A stretch of 64,000 bases of DNA from 2-12-FULL-60-19 sp041483675. GTDB lineage: Bacteria; Desulfobacterota; Binatia; UBA9968. The DNA is taken from contig JBGPGE010000003.1 in NCBI GenBank assembly GCA_041483675.1, positions 22,849 through 86,848 of the forward strand, in the 5' to 3' direction. The notes under the pieces were generated by a model. The model was not told the origin of the DNA. It saw nothing but the letters and a program-made list of their open reading frames with translations, and did not search any database. Below are positions 7,949 to 16,826 of the stretch, one piece after another. Position numbers and translations under genes: made by a program. Position 1 is the first letter of the stretch, and each line of letters starts with the position of its first letter.

Positions 7949-8985
7949 AGCCTAGTCCGCGAAAAATATTGATCGTGCTGCACGGCTCGATCGGAGACGT
8001 CACCCGGGCGATTCCCCTGGCGAATCTCGTGCGCAGGGGTTTTCCTCAAGCGTTTATCGCGTGGGCGATCGAGCCGGCCGCGGCGCCGCTGGTGGAGCGG
8101 CATCCGGCGATCGACGAGATAATTTTATTCGAGCGCGCCGAATGGCGCCGCACTCTATGGGCGTTTCTTCGACGGATACGCGCGCATCGGTTCGATCTGG
8201 TCCTGGACCTCCAGCGCCATCTCAAGAGCGGCCTTATCAGCCGGTGGTCCGGGGCGGCCGCGCGGGTCGGATTCCACCGCCTCAACGCCAAGGAACTGAA
8301 CTGGATGTTCAATAACCGGCACATTGCGGCGGCGGACACCGGAAGTTCAAAGCTCCGGGATTACTTGAAGTTCGCCGAGCTTCTCGGTATAGAGCCGTAT
8401 CCTATCGAGTGGGACTTTCCGCTGCTGGCGGAGGAGGCGGAGCGCGTTGACGCCATCGTCGACGCGGTCGGCGGGCCGTTCGCCGCTTTCTACGTGGGAG
8501 CGCGATGGGAGAGCAAGCGCTGGTTCGCTCGCGAGACGGCAGAGGCCGGGGCTGAGATTCACCGGCGCTACGGGCTTGAGATCGTTCTCTTGGGAGGGCC
8601 GAATGACGCTCCGTTTGCGCAAGAGGTGCAGCGCCACGCCGCGATCCGATTGTTCGATTGGACCGGCCGGACGGCGCTGCGCGAGGCAATCGGGATTTTG
8701 AGCCGCGCGAAGGTTTCGATCGGGCCGGACTCCGGTCTCATGCATCTCTCGGCGGCGGTTGGGACGCCGGTCGTCTCGCTCTGGGGAGCGACCGACCCGG
8801 AGCGCACCGGGCCTTTCGGGTACGAGCGGTTGCTGCTTCAGGGAAGAGCGGCCTGCGCGCCCTGCTATCTCAGGCGCTGCCCGATCGGGCGGGTTTGCAT
8901 GCGTTCCATCACGAGCGAGAGCGTCGTCGAAAAAGTCGGCGAGGCGCTCTCCCGGAAAGGGGGGGATCGTGACGCGCCCCGCTAG
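7945..8985 (+). CDS. GT9 heptosyltransferase (WaaC/WaaF-like)
   Basis: A 346-residue GT-B protein starting KILIVLHGSIGDVTRAIPLANL. It has LVLDLQRHLKSGLISRWSGAAARVGF in the acceptor domain and VSIGPDSGLMHLSAAVGTPVVSLWGATDPERTGP in the donor domain, the WaaC/heptosyltransferase I pattern. The C-terminus has a Cys cluster (CAPCYLRRCPIGRVC). It probably adds heptose to Kdo or to the growing core. The ATG at 7945 overlaps the kinase stop as ATGA, and its end overlaps the next kinase by 17 bp. Whether it is heptosyltransferase I or III cannot be decided here. Confidence 0.9.
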   Translation: MKPSPRKILIVLHGSIGDVTRAIPLANLVRRGFPQAFIAWAIEPAAAPLVERHPAIDEIILFERAEWRRTLWAFLRRIRAHRFDLVLDLQRHLKSGLISRWSGAAARVGFHRLNAKELNWMFNNRHIAAADTGSSKLRDYLKFAELLGIEPYPIEWDFPLLAEEAERVDAIVDAVGGPFAAFYVGARWESKRWFARETAEAGAEIHRRYGLEIVLLGGPNDAPFAQEVQRHAAIRLFDWTGRTALREAIGILSRAKVSIGPDSGLMHLSAAVGTPVVSLWGATDPERTGPFGYERLLLQGRAACAPCYLRRCPIGRVCMRSITSESVVEKVGEALSRKGGDRDAPR

Positions 8986-9841
8986 CTACCTGCGGCATTA
9001 CGACGGCGGCTGGCGTCTCCTCGTCGTTCGGGAAGCGTGGAGCGATGCGCTGTGGGCGGCGGTGCGATCGGAGATGGAAGGCGCCGAGGCGTCGCGCCAT
9101 CCGACGACCCGGCGATTGCGTTTTCCGTCGGGCGGTGGAGGCCGCGATTATTTTTTGAAGCTCTACTTTCCGTCGGCCGGTTTTGCCGGCGAAATCAAAG
9201 ATATGCTTCGCGATTCAAGAGCGCTCCGCGCCCTGAAGCAGGGAGAGGCGCTCGGCCGGAACGGCTTTAACACGCCGCCGGCGATCGCCGCGGGAGAAGA
9301 GAGGATCTGCGGCCTGCTCAAACGCGCATTTTTGTTGACGGCCGAGATCGAGGCCCGGCCGATTGCGGCGCTGCTGCGCGAGCAGTTCACGCCGCCGCTC
9401 GACCGGATTCGGTTGGCGAGAAAACGCGCCTGGCTGAGAAAGCTCGCGTTCCAGGTCCGTCGGCTCCACGAGCTTGGCTTTGTTCACGGCGACCTCGTCC
9501 CGTCGAACATCTTCGCCCGGCCGGAGCAAGAAGAGGTGACGTTTTTCTACATGGACAACGACCGAACGCGACGCTATCCGAGCTGGATGCCGCAGCGGCT
9601 TTGGCGGAGAAATCTCGTACAGCTCAATCGCTTCGTGCTGCCCGGGATTTCGCTTCAGGACCGAATGAGGTTTTTGCGCGGCTACCTCGGAGAGCCGCCC
9701 TGGGCTGAAAGCGCGCGGCGCCTCATCCATTGGCTGGAGCTGAAGACCCGGCAGCGGCGCAAAGAATGCGACCAGATCGAAACCCAGGCGAGTTTTAGGG
9801 AGCTTATGAGATGGAACGGTCCTTTCGCTCAAAATTCTTAA
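8969..9841 (+). CDS. LPS-core kinase (WaaP-like)
   Basis: A 290-residue kinase-fold protein. The catalytic loop FVHGDLVPSNIF is followed by FFYMDNDRTRRYP, where DND stands in place of DFG. The Arg-rich QRLWRRNLVQLNRFV segment matches the RRNL(V/A)QLN motif of the LPS kinase family. The GTG start at 8969 has a purine-rich GGAAAGGGGGG upstream and lies 17 bp inside the preceding gene. The likely role is phosphorylation of core heptose, which strengthens the outer membrane through divalent cations. It is distinct from the kinases at 7169 and 14114. Confidence 0.85.
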   Translation: MTRPASYLRHYDGGWRLLVVREAWSDALWAAVRSEMEGAEASRHPTTRRLRFPSGGGGRDYFLKLYFPSAGFAGEIKDMLRDSRALRALKQGEALGRNGFNTPPAIAAGEERICGLLKRAFLLTAEIEARPIAALLREQFTPPLDRIRLARKRAWLRKLAFQVRRLHELGFVHGDLVPSNIFARPEQEEVTFFYMDNDRTRRYPSWMPQRLWRRNLVQLNRFVLPGISLQDRMRFLRGYLGEPPWAESARRLIHWLELKTRQRRKECDQIETQASFRELMRWNGPFAQNS

Positions 9842-11292
9842 CACAAATATGGGACGCGCTTGACCCGCAAGCGGGTCCGCCGCTTCAGAGCGACGGCTTG
9901 GAAGGGCAGGCGCTGGCCCGCCCGATCTTCCATGTCGGCATTCTGATCGCGCTGGCGATCGTCTATCACTTCGCCCAGATCGGCACGAAAGTGCTTGAAG
10001 GAGACGAGGCCACCTACGCGCTGTTATCCAAAACCATCGCGATGACCGGCGATTGGGGCCGGCTCGCGCTGAATGGCGAGCCCTACGTGCGCAAGCCGCC
10101 GCTCTATTTCTGGCTCACTGCAGGGCTGTTTCAGTTCTTACCCATTTCAGGATTCAGCGCGTCCGTCGTGTCATCTCTCTTCGGGGTGGCGGATACCCTG
10201 CTTGTTTATGTTCTCTGTCGCGCGATGTTCCCGGGCTGGGTGACCGCGTTCGCCTCTTCACTCGCCTATCTCACGACCCATGAGGTGCTTCACTGGAGCC
10301 GCGGCGTCCACCTGGAAACCCTGGTGACCTTTTGGCTGCTCTTGGGTCTTCTGGCTGTGTATTGGTCGGTGCGGCGTCCGGCGATCACAGTGATCGTGGG
10401 CGTGACGCTGGCCGGCGGTTGGCTCTCCAAAGGAGTGCAGGGGTTGTATCCGGCGGCGCTTCTCTTTCTGGTCTGGATGAAAGAGCGGATTCTCTTTCGC
10501 CGGCTGCTGTCGATCTGGGGCGTGATCATCGTTTGTCTGTTCGGGGCTGCGGTAGCGAGCTGGATTTGGCTCGGCAGCGGCGGCGCGAAACACTTTATCG
10601 AAGGCTATCTGGTAAAGCAGGTCGGCGCCAAGCTCTTCGGCAGTCTCGTTCCCGGCAATGGTTATTGGTTTTATCTTCGTCTCCTGCTCGCGACGTATTG
10701 GCCGTGGCTGCCCGCGGCCGTGATCGGCATCATACTGCTCGCGCGGAGTTGGCGGAGCTCGGCGGGGGCCAGGGTCTGGCTGCTGTTCGGCGCAATCGTG
10801 GCTGTTGCGATTTTGCTTACCAAGGAAAAGCGGACCCGCTATCTTTTTCAACTCTACCCCGTCCTCTCCGTCGCTTCCGGGATCGCCCTGGCACGCTGGA
10901 CGGAACGCTTCCCGCGACTGCCGGTGTTGTTCGTCGGCCTGACCTTGGTGGGCGCGGCTTCCCTCGGTGTCTTTGGGGGCCGGCACTCCGCCCCCGCGCA
11001 GAAAACGCGGGAGACTGTTCTCATTGCGGAGCGGCTCGAATCAGAATCAATGCGGCCGGTCCTCATCACGGAGCGGACACAGCATGGGCGGCCGAGAGTG
11101 GGACGAACCCTTGGTTTCTACGCGGCCCCGCTGCTTCGCACCTGCAAAGCGCGCTGCCTGGAGGAGGCGGTTCCGGGATCGACCATCGTGGCTCGATCGG
11201 AGGAGGCCGATCGGGTGGCGTCGGAAGTCGGCGGCCAGGTGTCTTACGGCAACGGCACCCTGGCGATCGTTGTCGTGCCGGAAAAATCCTAG
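9811..11292 (+). CDS. ArnT-like GT39/83 membrane glycosyltransferase
   Basis: A 493-residue polytopic protein of the PMT/ArnT GT-C superfamily, which transfers sugars from polyprenyl-phosphate donors to periplasmic acceptors such as lipid A. It has KVLEGDEATYALLSKTIAMTGDW after the first membrane segment, where the acidic pair is the catalytic site, then EPYVRKPPLYFWLTA, RGVHLETLVTFW and many hydrophobic helices to about residue 375. A soluble C-terminal part of about 110 residues follows. ATG 9811 lies inside the kinase gene (31-bp overlap). The donor is unknown; aminoarabinose is one option, but no arn genes are visible. Confidence 0.87.
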   Translation: MERSFRSKFLTQIWDALDPQAGPPLQSDGLEGQALARPIFHVGILIALAIVYHFAQIGTKVLEGDEATYALLSKTIAMTGDWGRLALNGEPYVRKPPLYFWLTAGLFQFLPISGFSASVVSSLFGVADTLLVYVLCRAMFPGWVTAFASSLAYLTTHEVLHWSRGVHLETLVTFWLLLGLLAVYWSVRRPAITVIVGVTLAGGWLSKGVQGLYPAALLFLVWMKERILFRRLLSIWGVIIVCLFGAAVASWIWLGSGGAKHFIEGYLVKQVGAKLFGSLVPGNGYWFYLRLLLATYWPWLPAAVIGIILLARSWRSSAGARVWLLFGAIVAVAILLTKEKRTRYLFQLYPVLSVASGIALARWTERFPRLPVLFVGLTLVGAASLGVFGGRHSAPAQKTRETVLIAERLESESMRPVLITERTQHGRPRVGRTLGFYAAPLLRTCKARCLEEAVPGSTIVARSEEADRVASEVGGQVSYGNGTLAIVVVPEKS

Positions 11293-11422
11293 CAGCGGTC
11301 GGTTGCGTGGGAGAGCGATCGGGTTGCGACAAAAATCAGACGCCCCTTTTGGTTGTGATCCTCCAAGGTAAGCGTCGTCGCCAACCGCAACTCCTGGGCT
11401 GCGGACGGAATCATAGGCCAGC

Positions 11423-11451
11423 TTGACATAAGACCGCCTTCAACGGATAAT
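11423..11451 (+). promoter_or_regulatory. Strong sigma70-like promoter
   Basis: TTGACA (11423-11428), a 17-bp spacer and GATAAT (11446-11451, 5 of 6 matches) lie about 80 bp upstream of the methyltransferase gene at 11530, in the 237-bp gap after the ArnT-like gene. This marks a probable new transcription unit within the glycan region. The rest of the gap shows no gene or clear terminator. Confidence 0.7.
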
Positions 11452-11529
11452 CAACAACGCGAAAGTAAGCGAAGAAATCTACTGCAATCTTCTCCTCTAA
11501 ACCTAAGTGTTCAGCGGTCGTTTCGCATA

Positions 11530-12132
11530 ATGGGCTTACAACTCGAATACATTAACTTCATCGACACGACTACCGCGCTCGGCGGATTCCAGCGGGCGAC
11601 AGGGTTGAAGATGTGTGAGTTGGGTAACCAGAAGATCCGCGTAAGCGCAGCTCAAATAACGAAAGCCAAAACCGGCAAGGAGTACTTCAGCAGCCTGGGG
11701 TATGACCATACGTCGATCGATCGGAACGGATTGGATGGGGCGTTGCCGCTGGACCTGTGCGAACCGATCGATACCCCGGAACTCATCGGACAGTTTGACG
11801 TTTTGACTAATTCGGGCACAAGCGAGCATGTCGAAGATCAATATGAGTGCTTCAAAAATATTCACTCTTTGGTGAGGCAGAACGGCATCTTTATCCACCT
11901 GAACCCCAAGACGGGCTCCTGGCGCAGGCACGGCCTTTACTATTACACGTTCGACTTCCATCGCCGGCTAGCGAGCGGAGCCGATTATGAAATCCTCCAG
12001 GAAGCCGACATCGCCCCTAAAGAAGGAGAGTTCCACCTCGTCTGCGTGGGACTCAAAAAACGCGGGAGAAACCCGTTCATCTCTCGGATCGAATTCAAAA
12101 AAATTGCCTCAGCCACGATTTTTCGGGCGTGA
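11530..12132 (+). CDS. Class I SAM-dependent methyltransferase
   Basis: A 200-residue protein. KMCELGNQKIR resembles motif I of the Rossmann methyltransferase fold, although the glycine-rich loop is weak. FDVLTNSGTSEHVEDQYECFKNIHSLVRQNGIFIHLNPKTG matches the motif II-III region of Methyltransf_11/23 proteins, in which the EHV segment follows strand 4. No membrane segment is seen. It likely methylates a glycan or a sugar nucleotide, judging from its place between LPS-core genes and an FkbM methyltransferase. Base composition is slightly more AT-rich than its neighbours. Confidence 0.7.
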   Translation: MGLQLEYINFIDTTTALGGFQRATGLKMCELGNQKIRVSAAQITKAKTGKEYFSSLGYDHTSIDRNGLDGALPLDLCEPIDTPELIGQFDVLTNSGTSEHVEDQYECFKNIHSLVRQNGIFIHLNPKTGSWRRHGLYYYTFDFHRRLASGADYEILQEADIAPKEGEFHLVCVGLKKRGRNPFISRIEFKKIASATIFRA

Positions 12133-12188
12133 GGCATGATGTCTTTTCCGAGCAGAGAGAATAGACTCACGGAAAGGACGGGCGCCGG

Positions 12189-12914
12189 ATGAAGCTGTCG
12201 AAAAGCGGGATGTGGTTCTTTTCTCCCTGCCCGGACCAAGTGGAATTGGACGGAGTCAGAGTCCCACTCAAGAATTCCCCTTTGGACCCCAAGACGCGGC
12301 GGCGGTTAATGCGCGGCTCGTACGAGCTACCCGAGTGCGACTTAGTCCGTACCTTCATCAAGCCGGGAGAGCAAGTCTTAGAATTGGGCGCATCGGTGGG
12401 CATTGTGACCTGTTTTCTCGGCCGCCAAGCCGGCTCCACCGGTCGCTTGGTGTGCGTCGAGGCGGATGCTCGTCTGAAAGCGCCGTTCGAGACGCAATTG
12501 GCCGTGAACGGCGTCCGCGCCGTCTGGGTTAACGCCCTCTGTTGCCCTCTCTGGCAGGACCAGGTGCCGGCTCATATCGCCAAAATGTCATTTCAACAAT
12601 CGGAACGAACGCTCTCCGGGCGGGCTGTCGCCGGGCCCGCCGGGGGCGAGGGTGCTCCGTGGCTAACCGCTCTGGCCATCTGTCGGGAAACCAAATTGGA
12701 GCCTACCGCGCTCGTGGTCGACATCGAAGGCAGCGAAGGCGTTTGGAGCGAATATCCACCGAACTTGCCGGACTCGATCGGCCTCGTGATCGCCGAATTT
12801 CATCCGGGGTTGTTGGGATCGACGATCACGGGGCAAGCGGTCCAAGCGATCCTGGAACAGGGATTTGTCGTAGCGGCACTGCGCCAAAACGTCCTTGCGT
12901 TTAAACGGAGATAG
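12189..12914 (+). CDS. FkbM family methyltransferase
   Basis: A 241-residue SAM methyltransferase. FIKPGEQVLELGASVGIVTCFL is motif I with the E-x-G-x-x-x-G loop, GRLVCVEADARLKAPFETQLAVNGV is motif II, and ALVVDIEGSEGVW with IAEFHPGLLG is the characteristic C-terminal FkbM region. FkbM proteins O-methylate sugars and other small molecules. It lies 56 bp after the preceding methyltransferase and 61 bp before a GT4 gene, so a role in capping or decorating the surface glycan is likely. Confidence 0.85.
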   Translation: MKLSKSGMWFFSPCPDQVELDGVRVPLKNSPLDPKTRRRLMRGSYELPECDLVRTFIKPGEQVLELGASVGIVTCFLGRQAGSTGRLVCVEADARLKAPFETQLAVNGVRAVWVNALCCPLWQDQVPAHIAKMSFQQSERTLSGRAVAGPAGGEGAPWLTALAICRETKLEPTALVVDIEGSEGVWSEYPPNLPDSIGLVIAEFHPGLLGSTITGQAVQAILEQGFVVAALRQNVLAFKRR

Positions 12915-12975
12915 CCGCCGTGCCGGGCGTTAAAGAAACAGACGCCGTCTCACCTTCGCACGCTCCACTTGTGGT

Positions 12976-14130
12976 ATGAAGCTCGCCCTGGCCCATAAGA
13001 GACTGGATCTCGCCGGAGGCACTGAGAGGGACTTTTACCGAACCGCGCAGGCGTTGCGGGATCTCGGCCATGAGGTGCATCTGTTCTGCGCCGAGATCAG
13101 GACCGCTCCGCCCGCCGGCGTCGTGGCCCACAGAATATTCGTGCCGCCGTTGGGACGGACGGCCCGGCTGCTCGGCTTCGCTTTTCTCGGCCCAAAGATC
13201 ATTCGGCGACACGGCTGCGATCTTGTGGTTGGCTTCGGGCGCATGACGTCGCAGGACGTGCTGCGCAGCGGCGGCGGCTCTCATCGGGTCTTTTTGGACA
13301 AGATGAAGGTCGGAGAGAATGTTTTGCGCCGTTTGTGGCATAACGTGAGCCTGTACCACCGGAGCGTGTTGGCCGTGGAGCGGCTCCAGTTTCAAGCGGG
13401 AAACTATAAACGGATTCTGGCCGTGTCGGCGGAAGTGAAACGCGAAATCGTTACGACGTACGGCGTGCCCGAAGAAAAAGTCTGCGTGATCTACAACGGA
13501 GTGGACGACCGGCGATTTCACCCGCGCAACCGGGAGGCGGCGCGCGCCGCGATCAAGCGGCAGTTGGGGATTCCGCTCGATCGGTCCCTGGCGCTGTTTG
13601 TCGGCAGCGGTTTCCAGAGAAAGGGACTGGAGAGGCTGCTGCGGGTTTGGGGAGCCGGGCGGCTCAACGACGTCTGTCTTTTGGTGGTGGGCGACGACGC
13701 GCAGATCGCCCGCTATCGCCTGCGAGCCGAGCGGGAATTCGGCGGGCGCGTCGTTTTTGCCGGACCGAGGGAAAACGTCGAGGATTACTTCGCCGCGGCC
13801 GATATTTTTCTCCTGCCGGCCTTTCAAGAGGCTTTCGGCAACGTGGTGCTGGAGGCATTGGCTTCCGGCCTTCCGGTTTTGGTTAGCCGCCAGGTCGGCG
13901 CTTCCGAAGTGCTCAGCGGCGCGATGGAAGAATGCTTTCTGGTCTCCCCCGACGATCCGGTTGCCGTCGAATCGCAAATTCGCGCGTTGCTCGATACCGG
14001 TCGCTGGAGCGATCTGTCTCAGCGCGCTCGAACGATCGGCGAGCGATACTCGTGGAATAACCACTTTCAGGAGCTCGAGCGCCGCCTTCTGGAGGTGGCC
14101 GAACAAAAACGCCGTGCCAGCAAATCCTGA
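12976..14130 (+). CDS. GT4 glycosyltransferase, WaaG-like
   Basis: A 384-residue GT-B retaining glycosyltransferase. The N-terminus KLALAHKRLDLAGGTERDFYRTAQALRDLGHEV contains the GGTER loop seen in WaaG-like enzymes. The donor domain has LALFVGSGFQRKGLERLLR, the motif of core glucosyltransferase I, and PAFQEAFGNVVLEALASGLPVLVS with the E-x7-E pair. It probably adds the first hexose to the heptose core. It overlaps the following LPS kinase gene by 17 bp, a WaaG-WaaP-like pairing. Confidence 0.88.
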   Translation: MKLALAHKRLDLAGGTERDFYRTAQALRDLGHEVHLFCAEIRTAPPAGVVAHRIFVPPLGRTARLLGFAFLGPKIIRRHGCDLVVGFGRMTSQDVLRSGGGSHRVFLDKMKVGENVLRRLWHNVSLYHRSVLAVERLQFQAGNYKRILAVSAEVKREIVTTYGVPEEKVCVIYNGVDDRRFHPRNREAARAAIKRQLGIPLDRSLALFVGSGFQRKGLERLLRVWGAGRLNDVCLLVVGDDAQIARYRLRAEREFGGRVVFAGPRENVEDYFAAADIFLLPAFQEAFGNVVLEALASGLPVLVSRQVGASEVLSGAMEECFLVSPDDPVAVESQIRALLDTGRWSDLSQRARTIGERYSWNNHFQELERRLLEVAEQKRRASKS

Positions 14131-14980
14131 CCATCTCTGTCTGCGATTGGGCGACTGCTCGCTGTGGATCTCGCGGGAAGCGTACGACAGCGCGGCCGCC
14201 ATCGAGCTTTTGGCCGATCCGGACCGGCTCTTCTCCGAGCCCCGCGCCGAGGTCGTCAAAGATCAAAAAAAAATCAAGGTTGCTCGAATCTCGGGGGGCA
14301 TAGCGGGGAGCGCCGCAAATGTTTATCTCAAGCGCTACAACGCATTTTCCTGGCGCTACCGGCTATTTTCCATACTCGGACCCTCCGCCGCGCGGCGGGC
14401 ATGGCGCGGCGCTTCGATCTTGATTGAGAACGGGTTCCAGACGGGCCGCCCGGTCGCCGCCGTCGAGTGCCGCTCGTGGGGGATGCTCACGAAAAGCTTC
14501 TACGTCTCGCAGGAAATTCCTTCGGCCAAGACGGTGGACGCCTGCTGGATCGAAGAACTTTCCCGCGGCCGTGGAGCCGAAGAACGGCGCCGCAGAAGAG
14601 AGTTGCTTCAAGCCTCGGCCGCGCTCTTTCGCCGTCTTCACCAGGCGCGCATCTACCATAACGATCTTAAAGACGCGAACATTCTTGTCGGTCCCGCGGA
14701 TCGCTACACAGAGCAATCCTTTTTCCTCCTCGATCTCGAAGGCATCCGGCGCGTCTCTCGGCTGGGTCTCAGGCGGCGGATAAAGAACCTCGTGCAGTTG
14801 AACCGGACCCTCGGCCGCTTCGTCAGCCGGGCCGAGAAATGGCGCTGGGCCAGGGTTTATCTCGGGCCGGAGTTCCATGATCGCGCCACAAGAAGAATCT
14901 GGCTTCAGCGGATCGTCAAGGCGACCGCGCGCGCCGACGCGCACTCGATGCGCAAGCGGAACCGTGATTTGACAAAGTAG
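14114..14980 (+). CDS. LPS-core heptose kinase-like protein (third kinase of the locus)
   Basis: A 288-residue kinase-fold protein with catalytic loop YHNDLKDANILVG (H-N-D in place of H-G-D) and a metal site LLDLEGIRR. RRRIKNLVQLNRTLGRFVSRAEKWRWARVYLG matches the C-terminal region of WaaP/RfaP-like proteins. The start is GTG 14114, 17 bp inside the GT4 gene; no later good start exists before the conserved region. It presumably phosphorylates a core heptose. A TTGACA hexamer near its 3' end has no convincing -10 partner. Confidence 0.8.
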   Translation: MPANPDHLCLRLGDCSLWISREAYDSAAAIELLADPDRLFSEPRAEVVKDQKKIKVARISGGIAGSAANVYLKRYNAFSWRYRLFSILGPSAARRAWRGASILIENGFQTGRPVAAVECRSWGMLTKSFYVSQEIPSAKTVDACWIEELSRGRGAEERRRRRELLQASAALFRRLHQARIYHNDLKDANILVGPADRYTEQSFFLLDLEGIRRVSRLGLRRRIKNLVQLNRTLGRFVSRAEKWRWARVYLGPEFHDRATRRIWLQRIVKATARADAHSMRKRNRDLTK

Positions 14981-15041
14981 AGCCGGTTGTGTACGGTTTT
15001 AAAGATTTCCTAAATTTATCAATGGCTTGAGGTGTCGAGGT

Positions 15042-16745
15042 ATGTTGATTTCCCCCTACGGCGGGAGCCTGGTGAACCTGGTCGCACCGACCGAGGAAGT
15101 TGACAAACTCAGAGACGAAGCCGGGCGGCTGGCTTCGGTGCAATTGTCCGAGCGGTCGGTGTGCGACCTGGAACTGCTCGCCACCGGCGCCTTTTCTCCG
15201 CTGGACAGGTTCATGGGAAAAAACGACTACCGCCGCGTTTTGGGAGAGATGCGGCTTGTCGGTGGTCATCTATTCCCGATTCCTATCACCTTGCCCGTCG
15301 AGCCGGCCGCCGATTTCGGCCTGGACCGAGAGATTGCGCTGCGCGACAGCCACAACGATCTGCTCGGATTGATGAGGATCGAGGAAATCTACGACTGGGA
15401 CCGCGCTGGGGAGATGACTCAGGTCTTCGGCACGCGCGACCTCCGGCATCCGCTCGTCGCGGAGATGCACCGGTGGGGCAGGGTGAATATTTCCGGGCGA
15501 CTCCGTGTGGTGCGACTGCCGCGCCACTATGACTTTCAGGATTTGCGTCTCGCGCCGGCCGAGACGCGAGCCAGGCTTGAGAAACTGGGCCACCGCAACG
15601 TGGTCGCCTTTCAGACGCGCAATCCCCTCCATCGAGTACACGAGGAGTTGACCAAACGAGCCACAAAAGAAGTGGACGGCGCGCTGCTCCTGCATCCTTC
15701 CGTCGGCATGACCAAGCCCGGCGACGTGGACCATTACACCCGGGTCAGGACCTATCGGACCCTTGCGGAGCGCCACTATGCGCCCGACCGCATCCTGCTC
15801 GCCTTGTTGCCGTTGGCGATGAGACTGGCCGGGCCTCGCGAAGCGCTTTGGCACGCCATCATTCGCCGCAATCACGGAGCGAACCATTTCATTATCGGGA
15901 GAGACCACGCGAGTCCCGGCGCGGACTCGACGGGCAAACCCTTTTACGGTCCCTACGACGCTCAGGAGTTGGTGGAACGTTATCGTGAAGAACTCGGCAT
16001 CGGGGTCGTTCCCTTCAGCGAGCTCGTCTATTTACCCGACGAGGATCGTTATGAAGAGGTTTCGCGAGTGCCGGCCTCCGCGCGAACCGCGTCCATTTCC
16101 GGAACCCAGGTTCGGGAGCAGTTTCTCAACAGCGGCAGGCTGCTGCCGGATTGGTTCACCCGGCGCGAGGTGGCGGAGATTCTGGCGGACACCTATCCGC
16201 CGCGTCACCGACAGGGTGTGTGCATCTGGTTTACCGGCTTGAGTTCTTCCGGGAAATCGACGACTGCGGACGTGCTGACGGTGCTGCTGCTGGAGCAGGG
16301 GCGCCAAGTGACGATACTGGACGGCGATATCGTCCGGACCCATCTCTCCAAGGGACTCGGTTTCAACAAGGAAGATCGCGATATCAACATCCGGCGGATC
16401 GGTTTCGTCGCCGCCGAGATCGTCCGGCACGGAGGAGCGGTGATCTGTGCCGCCGTGAGTCCTTACCGGGAGACGCGCAACGACGCGCGTAATATGGTGG
16501 GGGAGGACCGCTTTGTCGAGGTCTACGTCAGCACGCCCCTTGAGGTATGCGAGCAGCGCGACGCCAAAGGTTTCTACGCCAAGGCGCGTCGAGGAGAGAT
16601 TAAAGGATTTACCGGGATCGACGATCCCTACGAGCCGCCCGAGAACCCGGAGATCACGCTCGACACGGTTGCCCGGGCACCCGAGGAGAACGCGCGGCAA
16701 ATCCTTCACTATCTGGTGAAAGCGGGATTCGTTCGAGAACCGTAG
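15042..16745 (+). CDS. Bifunctional sulfate adenylyltransferase / APS kinase
   Basis: A 567-residue PAPS synthetase in the order ATP sulfurylase then APS kinase. Residues 1-390 are the sulfurylase: RNPLHRVHE at 194-201 gives the H-x-x-H ATP-binding motif and GRDHASPG starts at 286. The C-terminal 175 residues are the kinase, with Walker A GLSSSGKST at 399-407 and DGDIVRTHLSKGLGF. The product, PAPS, is the sulfate donor for the sulfotransferase directly downstream (81 bp). No cysN, cysD or cysH lies nearby, so the context favours sulfation over sulfate assimilation. ATG 15042 has GAGG 9 bp upstream and gives a typical N-terminus. Confidence 0.95.
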   Translation: MLISPYGGSLVNLVAPTEEVDKLRDEAGRLASVQLSERSVCDLELLATGAFSPLDRFMGKNDYRRVLGEMRLVGGHLFPIPITLPVEPAADFGLDREIALRDSHNDLLGLMRIEEIYDWDRAGEMTQVFGTRDLRHPLVAEMHRWGRVNISGRLRVVRLPRHYDFQDLRLAPAETRARLEKLGHRNVVAFQTRNPLHRVHEELTKRATKEVDGALLLHPSVGMTKPGDVDHYTRVRTYRTLAERHYAPDRILLALLPLAMRLAGPREALWHAIIRRNHGANHFIIGRDHASPGADSTGKPFYGPYDAQELVERYREELGIGVVPFSELVYLPDEDRYEEVSRVPASARTASISGTQVREQFLNSGRLLPDWFTRREVAEILADTYPPRHRQGVCIWFTGLSSSGKSTTADVLTVLLLEQGRQVTILDGDIVRTHLSKGLGFNKEDRDINIRRIGFVAAEIVRHGGAVICAAVSPYRETRNDARNMVGEDRFVEVYVSTPLEVCEQRDAKGFYAKARRGEIKGFTGIDDPYEPPENPEITLDTVARAPEENARQILHYLVKAGFVREP

Positions 16746-16826
16746 AACGATCGGTCGCTTACGTTTCACCGCGCCGTCTGGCGCCGCCGGCTTTTGCTTA
16801 CGGACTACCGGAAATAATCGAGACCC

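Noticed and set aside
12901..14259. A 452-codon open frame on the minus strand.
   Set aside because: It lies antisense to the GT4 and kinase genes, which have clear family motifs; its translation is low in recognisable motifs and typical of GC-rich shadow frames. The same applies to long antisense frames at 24663-25898, 26757-28139, 50922-52478 and 41529-42449.
14969..14997. TTGACA upstream of the PAPS synthetase gene as a promoter.
   Set aside because: At 17 bp spacing the -10 candidate TACGGT matches only 3 of 6 positions; not listed as a feature.
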